Assembly: GCF_023208195.1 (NCBI RefSeq)
Contig: NZ_CP060034.1
Coordinates: forward strand, 2,728,001-2,792,000
Origin: Nocardioides sp. InS609-2
GTDB taxonomy: Bacteria; Actinomycetota; Actinomycetes; Propionibacteriales; Nocardioidaceae
Direction of reading: 5' to 3'
Length of the DNA stretch: 64,000 nucleotides
In this document: one piece after another, positions 16,423-25,318 of the stretch
Numbering within the stretch: position 1 is the first letter of the stretch
How the letters are laid out: each line of letters starts with the position of its first letter
The notes under the pieces: generated by a model
Told to the model about the DNA's origin: nothing
Seen by the model: the letters and a program-made list of their open reading frames with translations, nothing else
The model's database searches: none
Position numbers and translations under genes: made by a program

Positions 16423-17273
16423 TCCCCACCCAGTTCGAGTACCTCGCCCCGACCAGCGTCGACGAAGCCCTCGCGGCTCTTGCCGAGCACGGTGACGACG
16501 CCAAGGTCATCGCCGGCGGGCAGAGCCTGCTGCCGGTGCTGCGGATGCGCCTCAACGCCCCCGAGGTCGTCATCGACCTCGCCGGCATCGACGCCCTGCA
16601 CGGCGTCCGCGACGACGGCGACGCCATCGTCATCGGCGCGATGACCACCCACCACGACGTGCTCCACGACCCGCTGGTCGCCGAGCACGCCGCGCTCCTC
16701 GCGAAGGCGGAGGAGCACCTGGCCGACGCCCAGGTCCGGCACCGCGGCACGTTCGGTGGCGCCCTTGCCCACGCCGACCCGGCCGGAGACCTCGGCGCCC
16801 CGGCGCTGGCGCTCGGCGCCGAGTTCGTGATCGCCGGCTCCGGCGGCAGGCGCACCGTGGCGGCCGGCGACTTCTTCGTCGATCTCTTCGAGACCGCGAT
16901 CGCCGAAGGTGAGCTGCTCGTCGAGATCCGCATCCCCAAGCACACCGGCTGGGGCGCGCACTACGAGAAGTTCGTCCGGGTCGCGCACCAGTGGCCGATC
17001 GTCGCTGTCGCGGCAGCGGTCAAGTCGGAGGGCGGCACGATCACCGAGGCACGTGTCGGGCTGACCAACATGGGCTCCACGCCCCTGCGGGCCACGGCGG
17101 TCGAGGAGGCACTTGCGGGCCAGCCGGCCACCGAGGACGCCGTACGCGCTGCTGCGGCGAAGGCCGCCGACGGGACCAACCCGCCGTCCGACCTCAACGG
17201 TCAGGCCGACTACCGCAAGCACCTCGCCGGCGTACTCACCCGGCGCGCGGTGCTCGCCGCCGCGGGGGCCTGA
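16419..17273 (+). CDS. coxM: Molybdenum hydroxylase FAD-binding subunit
   Basis: 284 residues. The FAD-binding motif is AGGQSLLPVLRMRL near residue 30, with a second FAD loop RHRGTFGGALAHADPAGDL, followed by the CO dehydrogenase flavoprotein C-terminal domain. It collects electrons from CoxS and passes them to an acceptor. GTG 16419 overlaps the coxL stop. The S-L-M order is the one usual for form II clusters, in agreement with the CoxL loop. Confidence 0.92.
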   Translation: MIPTQFEYLAPTSVDEALAALAEHGDDAKVIAGGQSLLPVLRMRLNAPEVVIDLAGIDALHGVRDDGDAIVIGAMTTHHDVLHDPLVAEHAALLAKAEEHLADAQVRHRGTFGGALAHADPAGDLGAPALALGAEFVIAGSGGRRTVAAGDFFVDLFETAIAEGELLVEIRIPKHTGWGAHYEKFVRVAHQWPIVAVAAAVKSEGGTITEARVGLTNMGSTPLRATAVEEALAGQPATEDAVRAAAAKAADGTNPPSDLNGQADYRKHLAGVLTRRAVLAAAGA

Positions 17274-17277
17274 CCGG

Positions 17278-17946
17278 ATGGAGCTGAACCACAGGTTCAC
17301 CGTCCCGACGGACGTCGAGGAGACCTGGGCACACTTCCAGGACATCGCCTCGGTGGCCGAGTGCTTCCCGGGCGCCCAGGTGACGGAGGCCGACGAGACG
17401 AGCTTCTCGGGCTCGGTCAAGGTCAAGCTCGGCCCGATCGCGCTGGTCTACAACGGCTCCGGCAACTTCGTGGAGAAGGACGAGGCGGCGCACCGCTTCG
17501 TCGTCGACGCCAAGGGCAAGGACAAGCGCGGCAACGGTACGGCGGGCGCCCACGTCACGGTCTCCATGACCGATGCCGACGGCGCGACCGACGTGGCGGT
17601 CGACACCGACCTGGCCATCACCGGCAAGCCGGCCCAGTTCGGCCGGGGCGTCATGCAGGACGTCTCCGACAAGCTGCTCGGGCAGTTCGTGGCCTGCCTG
17701 GAGCAGCGGCTGATGGGTCGCGGGCCGGCGCCTGCCGCCGCCGCGACTCCCATCGCGGACCTGGCCGCGTCCGCCCAAGCGCCCACCGCTGCGCCTCCCC
17801 CGCGGGTCGAGAAGCCACCTCCGGCCCAGCCGGAGGCTCTCGATCTGGGCGCGGCGGTGCTACCCATCCTGGCGAAGACGTACTGGAAGCAGGCCGTCGG
17901 CGCCCTGGTCGGGATCGTCATCGTCTGGCGGCTGATCGCCAGGTGA
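17278..17946 (+). CDS. coxG: CoxG-like SRPBCC protein with C-terminal membrane anchor
   Basis: 222 residues. The first 150 match the CoxG/SRPBCC fold (VEETWAHFQDIASVAECFPG; FSGSVKVKLGPIALVYNGSG). A Pro/Ala-rich linker and a final transmembrane helix (GALVGIVIVWRLIAR) follow. In Oligotropha CoxG attaches CO dehydrogenase to the cytoplasmic membrane for delivery of electrons to the respiratory chain, and the anchor here fits that role. It starts two bases after the coxM stop and ends at a family A palindrome. Confidence 0.87.
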   Translation: MELNHRFTVPTDVEETWAHFQDIASVAECFPGAQVTEADETSFSGSVKVKLGPIALVYNGSGNFVEKDEAAHRFVVDAKGKDKRGNGTAGAHVTVSMTDADGATDVAVDTDLAITGKPAQFGRGVMQDVSDKLLGQFVACLEQRLMGRGPAPAAAATPIADLAASAQAPTAAPPPRVEKPPPAQPEALDLGAAVLPILAKTYWKQAVGALVGIVIVWRLIAR

Positions 17947-17980
17947 GGTCTCGATACACCCGCTCGAGCGTATCGAGACC
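17947..17980. terminator. Palindromic family A-type element between convergent genes
   Basis: GGTCTCGATA and TATCGAGACC form 10-bp arms, with the inner palindrome CGCTCGAGCG. The ends match the family A repeats. It sits between coxG and the convergent secreted-protein gene, so it can serve both as a terminator. Confidence 0.65.
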
Positions 17981-17992
17981 CCTGCACGCGGC

Positions 17993-18745
17993 TCAGCCCT
18001 TGCGGACGATCACGGCGGAGGTGGACGGCGTCGCGTTCGGCGACTTCGTCGTGACGGCGCGCAGCTGAGTGTCGCCCTTCGCGGGGAACCTGAACGTGAT
18101 CGACGCCTTGCCCTTCTTGCCGATCCTGCCCGTCGCGCGCTTGATGTTCTTCCAGGCAGGGCCCTTCAGGAACTGCACCCTGACCTTCGAGCCCTTCGCC
18201 GGGACGTACGAGCCGGGCCGCTCGGCCAGCGTGGTGACCTTGGCCGTCACCCGCCTGCCCTTCTTCACCTTGTTCTTCATCGCCAGCGAGGTCTGGGTGG
18301 CGGGGTAGCGGACTACCAGGCTCGTGCTGAAGATCACCGTCTGGAAGCTGTTCCGCGTCTCGTACTGGAACCGGGTGCTGGCGGTGTACGTGCCGGGCGC
18401 GTCCAGGTTGCCGCAGTACTGCATCGTGGCCGACCCGGTGGAGGGCGCCGGAGTGCCCGTCGTCGAGCCGATGAAGCCGTAGGAGGAGTTGGAGCCGTCC
18501 GGACGGAACACGTCGGTCTTCAGGTTCCACGAGTTCGGGAAGGCGGGGTCGGGGGCGACGCTGTAGGTGAGCGGGTGCTCCGCGCAGGCGCCCGAGTAGA
18601 TGACGACGTCCGGGATGGACAGCGAAGCCTCTCCGACGAGCCGATGGGCGGGTGCCGCAGATACCGGGGACATGAGCGCGAGTGGCGCTGCGAGCAGCAT
18701 CCCTGCGACAGTCCCCACGACACTGCGAGTGATGTGCTTCGTCAC
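17993..18745 (-). CDS. Secreted protein of unknown function
   Basis: 250 residues from GTG 18745, which has GGAGAGAG eight bases upstream. A Sec signal peptide is clear: basic TKHITRSVV, hydrophobic GTVAGMLLAAPLALM, cleavage after SAA. The mature part has two cysteines (SGACAEHPL; MQYCGNL) and a C-terminal beta-sandwich-like segment rich in Lys and Thr (VKKGRRVTAKVTTL ... KGDTQLRAVTTKSP) like the repeated Ig-type domains of actinobacterial surface proteins. No catalytic motif was seen. Confidence 0.7.
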   Translation of the reverse strand: MTKHITRSVVGTVAGMLLAAPLALMSPVSAAPAHRLVGEASLSIPDVVIYSGACAEHPLTYSVAPDPAFPNSWNLKTDVFRPDGSNSSYGFIGSTTGTPAPSTGSATMQYCGNLDAPGTYTASTRFQYETRNSFQTVIFSTSLVVRYPATQTSLAMKNKVKKGRRVTAKVTTLAERPGSYVPAKGSKVRVQFLKGPAWKNIKRATGRIGKKGKASITFRFPAKGDTQLRAVTTKSPNATPSTSAVIVRKG

Positions 18746-18903
18746 GATGGATCTCTCTCCTTGATGGCGGTCGTGCCCGCGCTGACCCACGCCGCGGAGC
18801 GGCGTTCGTGGCCCGAGTCACGATGGTGTTCGAAGCGATCCCAACTTCCTAGACGGCGCACGAGGCCGAGAACCGCGGATCTCGACCACCTAGGCTCGCT
18901 GCC

Positions 18904-19869
18904 ATGCGCGCAGTACAGGTGATCACGACCACCGGCCCGTCCGACCTCGAGATCCGCGACGTCCCCGAGCCCACGCCCGGACTCGACGACGTACTCATCG
19001 AGGTGCACAGCGTCGGCACCGCCTTCCCCGACCTCCTGCTCAGCCGTGGGCAGTACCAGCTCAAGCCCGAGCCGCCGTTCACGCTCGGCGCCGACTTCGC
19101 GGGCGTGGTGGTGTCGGGTCCGGACGGGTTCAAGCCGGGCGACCGGGTGGCCGGTGTCGCGCCGTACGGCGGAGCGGCGGAGCTGGTAGCGAACCCCGCG
19201 ATCTCCACGTTCCACCTGCCCGACCACGTCAGCTTCGACGAGGGCGCGGCGCTGCCGATGAACTACCTCACCGCCCACTTCACCCTGGCCGAGCGCGCCG
19301 AGCTCGAGCCGGGCGAGACGGTGCTGGTGCTGGGCGCCTCCGGCGGAGTGGGTACGGCGTCCCTCCAGGTCGCGAAGGGCCTGGGCGCCCGCACGATTGC
19401 CGTGGTCTCCACCGACGCCAAGGCCCAGGTGGCGCGGGACGCGGGCGCCGACGAGGTGATCCTGCTCGACGGTTTCAAGGACGCCGCCCATGAGCTGACC
19501 GGTGGCAAGGGTGTCGACGTCGTCGTCGACCCGGTCGGTGGTGACGCGTTCACCGACGCACTGCGCTCCCTCGCCCCGCAGGGCCGGGTGATGGTCGTCG
19601 GGTTCGCCGCCGGCCAGGGCATCCCGGAGGTCAAGGTCAACCGGCTGCTGCTCAACAACGTCGACGTGCGCGGCGTCGGCTGGGGCGCCTACGCGATGGT
19701 CCGGCCGGGCTACATGCACGAGCAGTGGGCGGCGATCGAGCCCATGCTGGCCGACGGCACGATCAAGCCGCCGATCGGCGCGACGTACCCTCTCGTGGAC
19801 TACGGCCAGGCCCTCATCGACATCGACGAGCGGCGGGCGCTCGGCAAGACCGTGGTCCACGTCCGCTGA
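18904..19869 (+). CDS. NADPH:quinone oxidoreductase-family (zinc-free MDR) protein
   Basis: 321 residues of the medium-chain reductase superfamily. The N-terminal GroES-like domain lacks the zinc-binding cysteines of alcohol dehydrogenases. The Rossmann domain has VLVLGASGGVGTASLQVAK for NADPH. Members reduce quinones or enoyl-thioesters; the substrate is not predictable. The preceding gene is divergent. Confidence 0.85.
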   Translation: MRAVQVITTTGPSDLEIRDVPEPTPGLDDVLIEVHSVGTAFPDLLLSRGQYQLKPEPPFTLGADFAGVVVSGPDGFKPGDRVAGVAPYGGAAELVANPAISTFHLPDHVSFDEGAALPMNYLTAHFTLAERAELEPGETVLVLGASGGVGTASLQVAKGLGARTIAVVSTDAKAQVARDAGADEVILLDGFKDAAHELTGGKGVDVVVDPVGGDAFTDALRSLAPQGRVMVVGFAAGQGIPEVKVNRLLLNNVDVRGVGWGAYAMVRPGYMHEQWAAIEPMLADGTIKPPIGATYPLVDYGQALIDIDERRALGKTVVHVR

Positions 19870-19912
19870 TCTAGCACGCGTCGTCACCCACCGAATAGTT
19901 AGGGTGGCGGGC

Positions 19913-21850
19913 GTGAGCACTCTTGACGACGCACGCCCGGGCATGGACCACGACATCCGGCCGCAGGACGACCTCTTCGGCCATGTCAACGGCAGCTGGC
20001 TCCAGACCACCGAGATCCCGAGCGACAAGTCGAGCTGGGGACCCTTCGTGTCGCTGGCCGACACCGCCGAGGAGCAGGTCCGGATCATCATCGAGGAGCT
20101 GGCGGCCGGCGAGGGCGCGACCGAGGAGGCCCGCAAGATCGGCGACCTCTACGCCTCCTTCATGGACACCGCCACCGTCGACAAGCTCGGCACCCGGCCG
20201 ATCCGGCCGTTGGTCAAGGCCGTCGTCGGGCTGCGTGACATCCGCGACCTGGCGGCGTTCCTCGGCGAGTTCGAGCGGGTCGGCGGCAACGGCCTCTTCG
20301 GCTCGTACGTCGACACGGACGCCCGCAAGTCCGACCGCTACCTCTTCAACCTGACCCAGGGCGGGCTCGGCCTGCCCGACGAGAGCTACTACCGCGACGA
20401 CAAGTTCGCCGAGATCCGCGACAAGTACGTCGCCTACCTGGCCCGTCTGCTCGACCTCGGCGACCGGCCCGAAGCTGAGAAGACCGCCCGGCAGGTGCTC
20501 GACCTCGAGACCGAGCTGGCGAAGGGTCACTGGGAACGCTCGGCCACCCGCGACGTGCTCAAGACCTACAACCTCACCACGATCGACGAGCTCAAGGCGC
20601 TGGCGCCGGCGTTCGACTGGGACGCCTACATCACCAACCTCGGCGGCACCACCGACACGATCGCCGAGACGTGCGTGCGGCAGCCGTCGTACTTCGAGCA
20701 CCTCAACGCCGTGCTCGGCGCCACCCCGATCGAGGCGTGGCAGTCGTGGCTGATGGTCCGGGTGCTGCGCTCGGCCGCGCCGTACCTCACCGACGACCTT
20801 GTCGAGACCAACTTCGACTTCTACGGCCGCACCCTGTCGGGCACCCCCGAGCTGCGCGAGCGCTGGAAGCGCGGGGTGTCGCTCGTGGAGGGCGCCCTCG
20901 GCGAGGCCCTCGGCAAGGAGTACGTCGCTCGGCACTTCCCGCCGCGGTCGAAGGAGCTGATGGACCAGCTGGTCGCGAACCTGCTCGAGGCCTACCGCCA
21001 GTCGATCGCCAAGCTCGACTGGATGAGCGAGGAGACCAAGCAGCGCGCCTTCGAGAAGCTCAAGACCTTCCGGCCCAAGATCGGCTACCCGGTCAGGTTC
21101 CGCGACTACTCCGACCTGCAGATCGCTCCCGGTGACCTGATGGGCAACGTGGCCGCGGCGGCGTCGTTCGAGACCGCCCGCGAGCTCGCGAAGATCGGCT
21201 CGCCGGTCGACCGTGACGAGTGGTTCATGCTGCCGCAGACCGTCAACGCCTACTACAACCCGGGCACCAACGAGATCTGCTTCCCGGCCGGCATCCTGCA
21301 GAAGCCGTTCTTCAACCCCGATGCCCACGAGGCCGAGAACTACGGCGGCATCGGGGCGGTCATCGGCCACGAGATCGGCCACGGCTTCGACGACCAGGGC
21401 GCGCAGTACGACGGCGAGGGCAACCTCAACGACTGGTGGACCGCCGACGACAAGGCCGCGTTCGAGGTGAAGTCGAAGGCGCTCATCGAGCAGTACGACG
21501 GATTCTCTCCCCGCGCGCTGCCCGGCGAGAAGGTGAACGGCGCCCTGACCGTCGGCGAGAACATCGGCGACCTCGGCGGGCTGGCGATCGGCCACACGGC
21601 GTACCTCATCGCTTCTGGTGGCGAGGCCACGGTCGAGGACCGCCGCACCGTCTTCCTCAACTGGGCCTACTGCTGGCGCACCAAGCGCCGCCTCGAGCAG
21701 GAGCAGCAGTACCTCACCATCGACCCGCACTCGCCGCCGGAGTTCCGCGCCAACATCGTGCGCAACCTCGACGAGTTCCACGAGGTCTTCGAGACCGCGC
21801 CCGGCGACGAGCTGTGGCTCGACCCCGACCAGCGTGTGCGTATCTGGTGA
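19913..21850 (+). CDS. M13 family (neprilysin/PepO-like) zinc endopeptidase
   Basis: About 645 residues. Zinc ligands are in VIGHEIGHGFDDQG (H486, E487, H490) and the family's downstream motif ENIGDLGG; substrate-binding NAYYNPG and the C-terminal VRIW are also present. No signal peptide or anchor is seen, so this is a soluble PepO-type oligopeptidase rather than a membrane neprilysin. GTG 19913 is preferred over GTG 19904 because AGGGTGG lies a few bases upstream. Confidence 0.88.
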   Translation: MSTLDDARPGMDHDIRPQDDLFGHVNGSWLQTTEIPSDKSSWGPFVSLADTAEEQVRIIIEELAAGEGATEEARKIGDLYASFMDTATVDKLGTRPIRPLVKAVVGLRDIRDLAAFLGEFERVGGNGLFGSYVDTDARKSDRYLFNLTQGGLGLPDESYYRDDKFAEIRDKYVAYLARLLDLGDRPEAEKTARQVLDLETELAKGHWERSATRDVLKTYNLTTIDELKALAPAFDWDAYITNLGGTTDTIAETCVRQPSYFEHLNAVLGATPIEAWQSWLMVRVLRSAAPYLTDDLVETNFDFYGRTLSGTPELRERWKRGVSLVEGALGEALGKEYVARHFPPRSKELMDQLVANLLEAYRQSIAKLDWMSEETKQRAFEKLKTFRPKIGYPVRFRDYSDLQIAPGDLMGNVAAAASFETARELAKIGSPVDRDEWFMLPQTVNAYYNPGTNEICFPAGILQKPFFNPDAHEAENYGGIGAVIGHEIGHGFDDQGAQYDGEGNLNDWWTADDKAAFEVKSKALIEQYDGFSPRALPGEKVNGALTVGENIGDLGGLAIGHTAYLIASGGEATVEDRRTVFLNWAYCWRTKRRLEQEQQYLTIDPHSPPEFRANIVRNLDEFHEVFETAPGDELWLDPDQRVRIW

Positions 21851-21865
21851 ACTGAGGAGACGGCG

Positions 21866-22336
21866 ATGAAGGACCACGACGAGGAACCGGTAGTCCGGGT
21901 CGACGGCGGACTGCTGGTGGGCCACGACGGATCGAAGGCATCCGGTCAGGCGCTGGCCTGGAGCGCCGGCCTCGCCGCCCGGCTGCACGTGCCGCTGCAC
22001 GTGCTGCGGGCGTGGAGCCTCACCAACGCGCCCCGGCCCGCCACGATGGAGCGCGGCTACATCCCGCCGCGCGCCGACTTCGAGAAGGCCGTCCGCGACG
22101 CGCTGGAGGCCGACCTCGCCAAGCTCGACCTACCCGCCGGGTGCCAGGTCGAGCTGCACGTCGCCCACGGGCAGTCGTCCGCCCGACTGCTCGAGGCGGC
22201 GCAGGGCGCCGAGATGCTGGTGGTCGGCTCGCGCGGTGCCGGCGGCTTCCGCGGCCTCGGCTTCGGATCGACCGCCGACCAGGTCATGCGCAACTCGCCG
22301 TGCCCGGTGATCGTCGTACCCACCAAGCAGCGCTGA
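21866..22336 (+). CDS. Universal stress protein (UspA family)
   Basis: 156 residues, one Usp domain. It starts with GGLLVGHDGSKAS and carries the ATP-binding signature GSRGAGGFRGLGFGS followed by NSPCPVIVVP. Such proteins bind ATP and modulate stress survival. It begins 15 bases after the M13 peptidase stop, with GAGGAG upstream, so the two are probably cotranscribed. Confidence 0.85.
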   Translation: MKDHDEEPVVRVDGGLLVGHDGSKASGQALAWSAGLAARLHVPLHVLRAWSLTNAPRPATMERGYIPPRADFEKAVRDALEADLAKLDLPAGCQVELHVAHGQSSARLLEAAQGAEMLVVGSRGAGGFRGLGFGSTADQVMRNSPCPVIVVPTKQR

Positions 22337-22345
22337 CGCCGGTCT

Positions 22346-22900
22346 TCAGCCCTTTCGGGCGTCCGACAGGGCGCTCGCGAACAGCTCACGCTCGGCGTCG
22401 CTGGTGAGCAGCTGGGGTCGTCGGTCGACCTCTTCGGCGAGGCGCTCCAACAACGGGTGCAAGGACTCCACGAACACCTTCGACACCCGCAGCTGGCGGC
22501 GCTCACCGGACTTGTCGGTGCCGATCATGACCACCGCCTGGTTGAACCACTCGGGGGTTGCGGCGCCGAGCCCGCCCTCGAAACGGGCCCGGACCTCTTC
22601 GACGTCGGCGAAGGCCATCGTCTGCGTGGGGGTGTCGCCCTTCAGGCGCGTCACCGTGGTGTCGGAGACGACGTAGTGGCGCTGGTGGAGATTCCACGCG
22701 CAGTACAGAGGCAGTACGACGAACAGCAGGAAGACGACCAGGGTCATGCCCCAGCCCACGAGTAGCGCGGGCATCGCGTCCTCGGCGAGTGCCTTTCCGA
22801 CCATGCGCAAGGTCGGGATCACCAAGACGAGCCCGCAGGCGAGCAGGAGCCATACGACGCTCGTGCGTTGCGGCAATTCGGCTCCGAGTCCGGCATCCAT
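22346..22900 (-). CDS. Membrane protein with two helices and a PH-like domain (module copy 1)
   Basis: About 184 residues from ATG 22900. Two transmembrane helices lie near the start (VVWLLLACGLVLVIPTL; MTLVVFLLFVVLPLY). A cytoplasmic beta-rich region follows (RHYVVSDTTVTRLKG ... FADVEEVRARFEG) of the kind found in bacterial PH-like proteins, and then an acidic helical tail. A paralogue is at 25315-25845, in the same orientation beside the same partner type. Divergent from the YbaB-like gene. Function unknown; linked by position to secretion-associated proteins. Confidence 0.65.
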   Translation of the reverse strand: MDAGLGAELPQRTSVVWLLLACGLVLVIPTLRMVGKALAEDAMPALLVGWGMTLVVFLLFVVLPLYCAWNLHQRHYVVSDTTVTRLKGDTPTQTMAFADVEEVRARFEGGLGAATPEWFNQAVVMIGTDKSGERRQLRVSKVFVESLHPLLERLAEEVDRRPQLLTSDAERELFASALSDARKG

Positions 22901-22988
22901 GTTTGCGGAGCATACGTTGGTGGGCAGTCTCCTGAGCCGCGCCTGCCCGACGGCGACGCGCGACACCCACCAAGCAAGGATGAGGACC

Positions 22989-23372
22989 ATGTCCATCTCG
23001 CGACTCGAGGCCGTGCTCGCCTCGATTGACTCCAAGGCCGACTCGGCCCTCACCAAGCTCGACCAGGCCGCCGAGTTCGCCTCCCGCAGCGAGCACCTCG
23101 AGGTCGAGGGCGAGTCCGAGGATCGGCTCGCCCGAGTCTCGGTCGACGGCACCGGTCAGGTCCAGTCCCTCGTCATCGACGACGGTTTCACGGACGCGAC
23201 GGCCGCACAGCTGGCGGGCAGTGTGATGGAGGCGATGCGCCAGGCGCAGGGCCGGCTGAGCTTCCGCATCGACCAGCTCGGCGCCGAGATCTACGGCGAG
23301 GGCTCGCCCGCGGTCGAGGCGTTCACCACGTCCTACCGCAACCGCTACGGCTACGAGGAGGTTCCCGAATGA
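22989..23372 (+). CDS. YbaB/EbfC-family (EspL-like) protein
   Basis: 127 residues. A helical start (SRLEAVLASIDSKADSALTK) leads into the YbaB-type sheet LARVSVDGTGQVQSLVIDD and a long final helix. In mycobacterial ESX-1 loci a protein of this fold, EspL, acts with secreted Esp proteins; YbaB itself binds DNA. ATG 22989 matches the start of the paralogue at 25923. It overlaps the next gene by ATGA, which ties it to the EspC-like protein. Confidence 0.68.
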   Translation: MSISRLEAVLASIDSKADSALTKLDQAAEFASRSEHLEVEGESEDRLARVSVDGTGQVQSLVIDDGFTDATAAQLAGSVMEAMRQAQGRLSFRIDQLGAEIYGEGSPAVEAFTTSYRNRYGYEEVPE

Positions 23373-23683
23373 GTGGCTTCGACGTCGACCCGGAGGCAAT
23401 GCGCCAGCACGCGCACCGCGTCCGGGGTCTGTCCGACAAGGCCGGTCAGGCCACGGCCGCCGCCCATCAGGTCAGCTTCTCCTCCGAAATGTTCGGCAGC
23501 ATCGGCTCGATGCTCGTCGGCCCGTTCATGGCGCCGCTCCAGGGCGCGGGTGTCCTGTCGACCGAGTCGATCGAGGGGGCCCTGGGCGACACCTCCGAGT
23601 CCATCAAGGGCATGGCCGACACCTTCAGCTTCGTCGAGGGCGCCGTGACCGACTTCTGGACCGCAATGAAGGGGAGCCTCTGA
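23369..23683 (+). CDS. EspC-like/WXG100-type secreted protein
   Basis: 104 residues, helix-turn-helix in outline. It opens FDVDPEAMRQHAHRVRGLSDK, as in the EspC/DUF2580 group of type VII secretion substrates, and has a small-residue turn (GPFMAPLQGAG) where WXG proteins have WxG. It overlaps the YbaB-like gene and touches the following gene by one base, so the three form one operon. No secretion machinery is in the window. Confidence 0.65.
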   Translation: MSGFDVDPEAMRQHAHRVRGLSDKAGQATAAAHQVSFSSEMFGSIGSMLVGPFMAPLQGAGVLSTESIEGALGDTSESIKGMADTFSFVEGAVTDFWTAMKGSL

Positions 23684-24537
23684 TGAGCTCACTCGTCGTC
23701 GAGCCCGGCAACACCGACCGTGGCTGGGTCACCAACTTCGACAGCTTCGCCAACGGCACCAACGGTCTGAAGATGGTCGACGGTGCCGCCGACTCGGCCA
23801 CCGCATTCAGCAGGGGTGACTGGATCGAGGGCTCGATCAACGGTGTCAGCGCGGCCATCGACGTGGTCGGCATGATCCTCAACCCGCTCGGCTCGGTCTG
23901 CTCGATGGTCATCAACTGGATCCTCGAACACTGCGGTCCCCTGCAGGACTGGCTCGACGAGCTGCTGGGTGACCCCGGCGTCATCAAGGCCTCATCCCAG
24001 ACCTGGAGCAACATCGGCGACCACCTCGGTTCCCTGGGTCCCGAGTACAGCCAGCTCGCGAGTGCCGACGCGGCCGGCTACTCCGGCCTGGCGATCGACG
24101 CCTACCGCCTCGCCGCCGACGCCCTCGCCGGTGTCATCGAGGGCCTGTCCAAGGTGTCGTACGGCGTGAGTGCCGGCATCACCGTGGCAGGTGGCCTCCT
24201 GGCGGGAGTCCGCGACTTCATCCAGGGACTGTTCTCCGACATCGTCGGGGACGCGGCCGGAGCCATCGCGCAGTCGGCACTCACCCTGGGCATCGCTGCG
24301 CCGTCTGCCCTGGGCGGTCTGATCGCCAAGGCCAAGAGCGTCGTCCAGCGCTGCCAGGCGTTCATGAAGGCACTGGCCACGTCGCTCGACAAGATGGCCA
24401 AGCTGCTTGCCGACATCAGCCCGGCCTTGGAGTCCTCGACGAAGCTGCTCGCCGACATCTGCCGCAACGGCGCCAACATGCCCGTCAGCTTCGCGATCTC
24501 CCTGGGCAAGGGCGTGTCAGGATCCGACGACACCTGA
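23683..24537 (+). CDS. Type VII-associated protein, CpnT N-terminal-like domain without a toxin
   Basis: 284 residues, helical and hydrophobic. ATAFSRGDWIEGSINGVSAA followed by LNPLGSVCSMVINWILEHCG resembles the N-terminal secretion domain of CpnT-type polymorphic toxins. After a Gly/Ala-rich helical region (VSAGITVAGGLLAGVRDF) it ends at GVSGSDDT with no added toxin domain. It is probably exported with the EspC-like partner; its role is unknown. The 3' half recurs as a fragment at 26303-26639. Confidence 0.6.
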   Translation: MSSLVVEPGNTDRGWVTNFDSFANGTNGLKMVDGAADSATAFSRGDWIEGSINGVSAAIDVVGMILNPLGSVCSMVINWILEHCGPLQDWLDELLGDPGVIKASSQTWSNIGDHLGSLGPEYSQLASADAAGYSGLAIDAYRLAADALAGVIEGLSKVSYGVSAGITVAGGLLAGVRDFIQGLFSDIVGDAAGAIAQSALTLGIAAPSALGGLIAKAKSVVQRCQAFMKALATSLDKMAKLLADISPALESSTKLLADICRNGANMPVSFAISLGKGVSGSDDT

Positions 24538-24565
24538 TCGGGCTGGCGTTGTGGTCGAATGCGCT

Positions 24566-25318
24566 GTGCACAAGCCCGGCCACGACCAGTCGTCGTACCC
24601 ACTGCGGATGGAGTGGGGCCCCACTGGCGCCGCCGCAATCGGCGGCGGCGCCGACATCGCTGTCGTCGTCGACGTGCTCTCCTTCACCACCACGCTGTCG
24701 GTGGCGGTCGAGCACGGGATGACCGTCTTTCCCTACCGCTGGCAGGACGACGCCGCCGTCGCGTACGCCGCGGCGCGCGACGCGGTCCTCGCGATCGGGA
24801 GGTTCGAGGCGGCCGGCCGGACCGGGCAGGTATCGCTCTCGCCGGCCTCGCTGGAGCAGGTGACCGGGGTCGGGCGCATCGTGCTGCCCTCGCCCAACGG
24901 CTCCACCATCGCCTTCCTGCTCGCCGAGTCGGGAGCCCGGGTCGTGGGTGCCTGCCTGCGCAACGCACCCGCCGTCGCGGCCTGGCTGCGGCCGTACGTC
25001 GCCGACGGCGCGCGGGTCGCCGTCGTACCCGCGGGGGAGCGGTGGCTAGACGGGTCCCTCCGCCCGGCGGTCGAGGACCTCTGGGGTGCCGGCGCGGTGC
25101 TCGCCGGGCTCGACGAGACCGGCTTCAGCCCCGAGGCCCGGGTCGCGGCCGCTGCCTTCCGCGCGGTCGAGCCGGTGCTTGCGGAGGAGCTGGCGAAATG
25201 CGCGGGCGGGGTCGAGCTGAGCAGCGGTGGCTTCGACGACGACGTACGCATCGCGGGTGAGTACGCCGCGAGCGAGGTCGTGCCGGTGCTCGACGGGGAC
25301 GCCTTCCGGGCGACCTAG
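24566..25318 (+). CDS. 2-phosphosulfolactate phosphatase (ComB)-family protein
   Basis: About 250 residues. Conserved ComB features are VVVDVLSFTTTLSVAVEHG, LPSPNGSTIAFLLAESG and GACLRNAPAVAAWL. ComB removes phosphate from 2-phosphosulfolactate in coenzyme M and sulfolactate pathways. In actinobacteria the family is widespread without that pathway, so the substrate here is open. GTG 24566 or GTG 24551 may be the start; neither has a good ribosome-binding site. It separates the two copies of the secretion-associated module and converges with the second PH-like gene by a 4-base overlap. Confidence 0.7.
   Translation: MHKPGHDQSSYPLRMEWGPTGAAAIGGGADIAVVVDVLSFTTTLSVAVEHGMTVFPYRWQDDAAVAYAAARDAVLAIGRFEAAGRTGQVSLSPASLEQVTGVGRIVLPSPNGSTIAFLLAESGARVVGACLRNAPAVAAWLRPYVADGARVAVVPAGERWLDGSLRPAVEDLWGAGAVLAGLDETGFSPEARVAAAAFRAVEPVLAEELAKCAGGVELSSGGFDDDVRIAGEYAASEVVPVLDGDAFRAT

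Noticed and set aside
5212..17946. Calling the cox cluster a true aerobic CO dehydrogenase
   Set aside because: CoxL has AYRGAGR, not AYRCSFR, and the gene order is S-L-M. CO oxidation is unproven for this type, so only the family is named.
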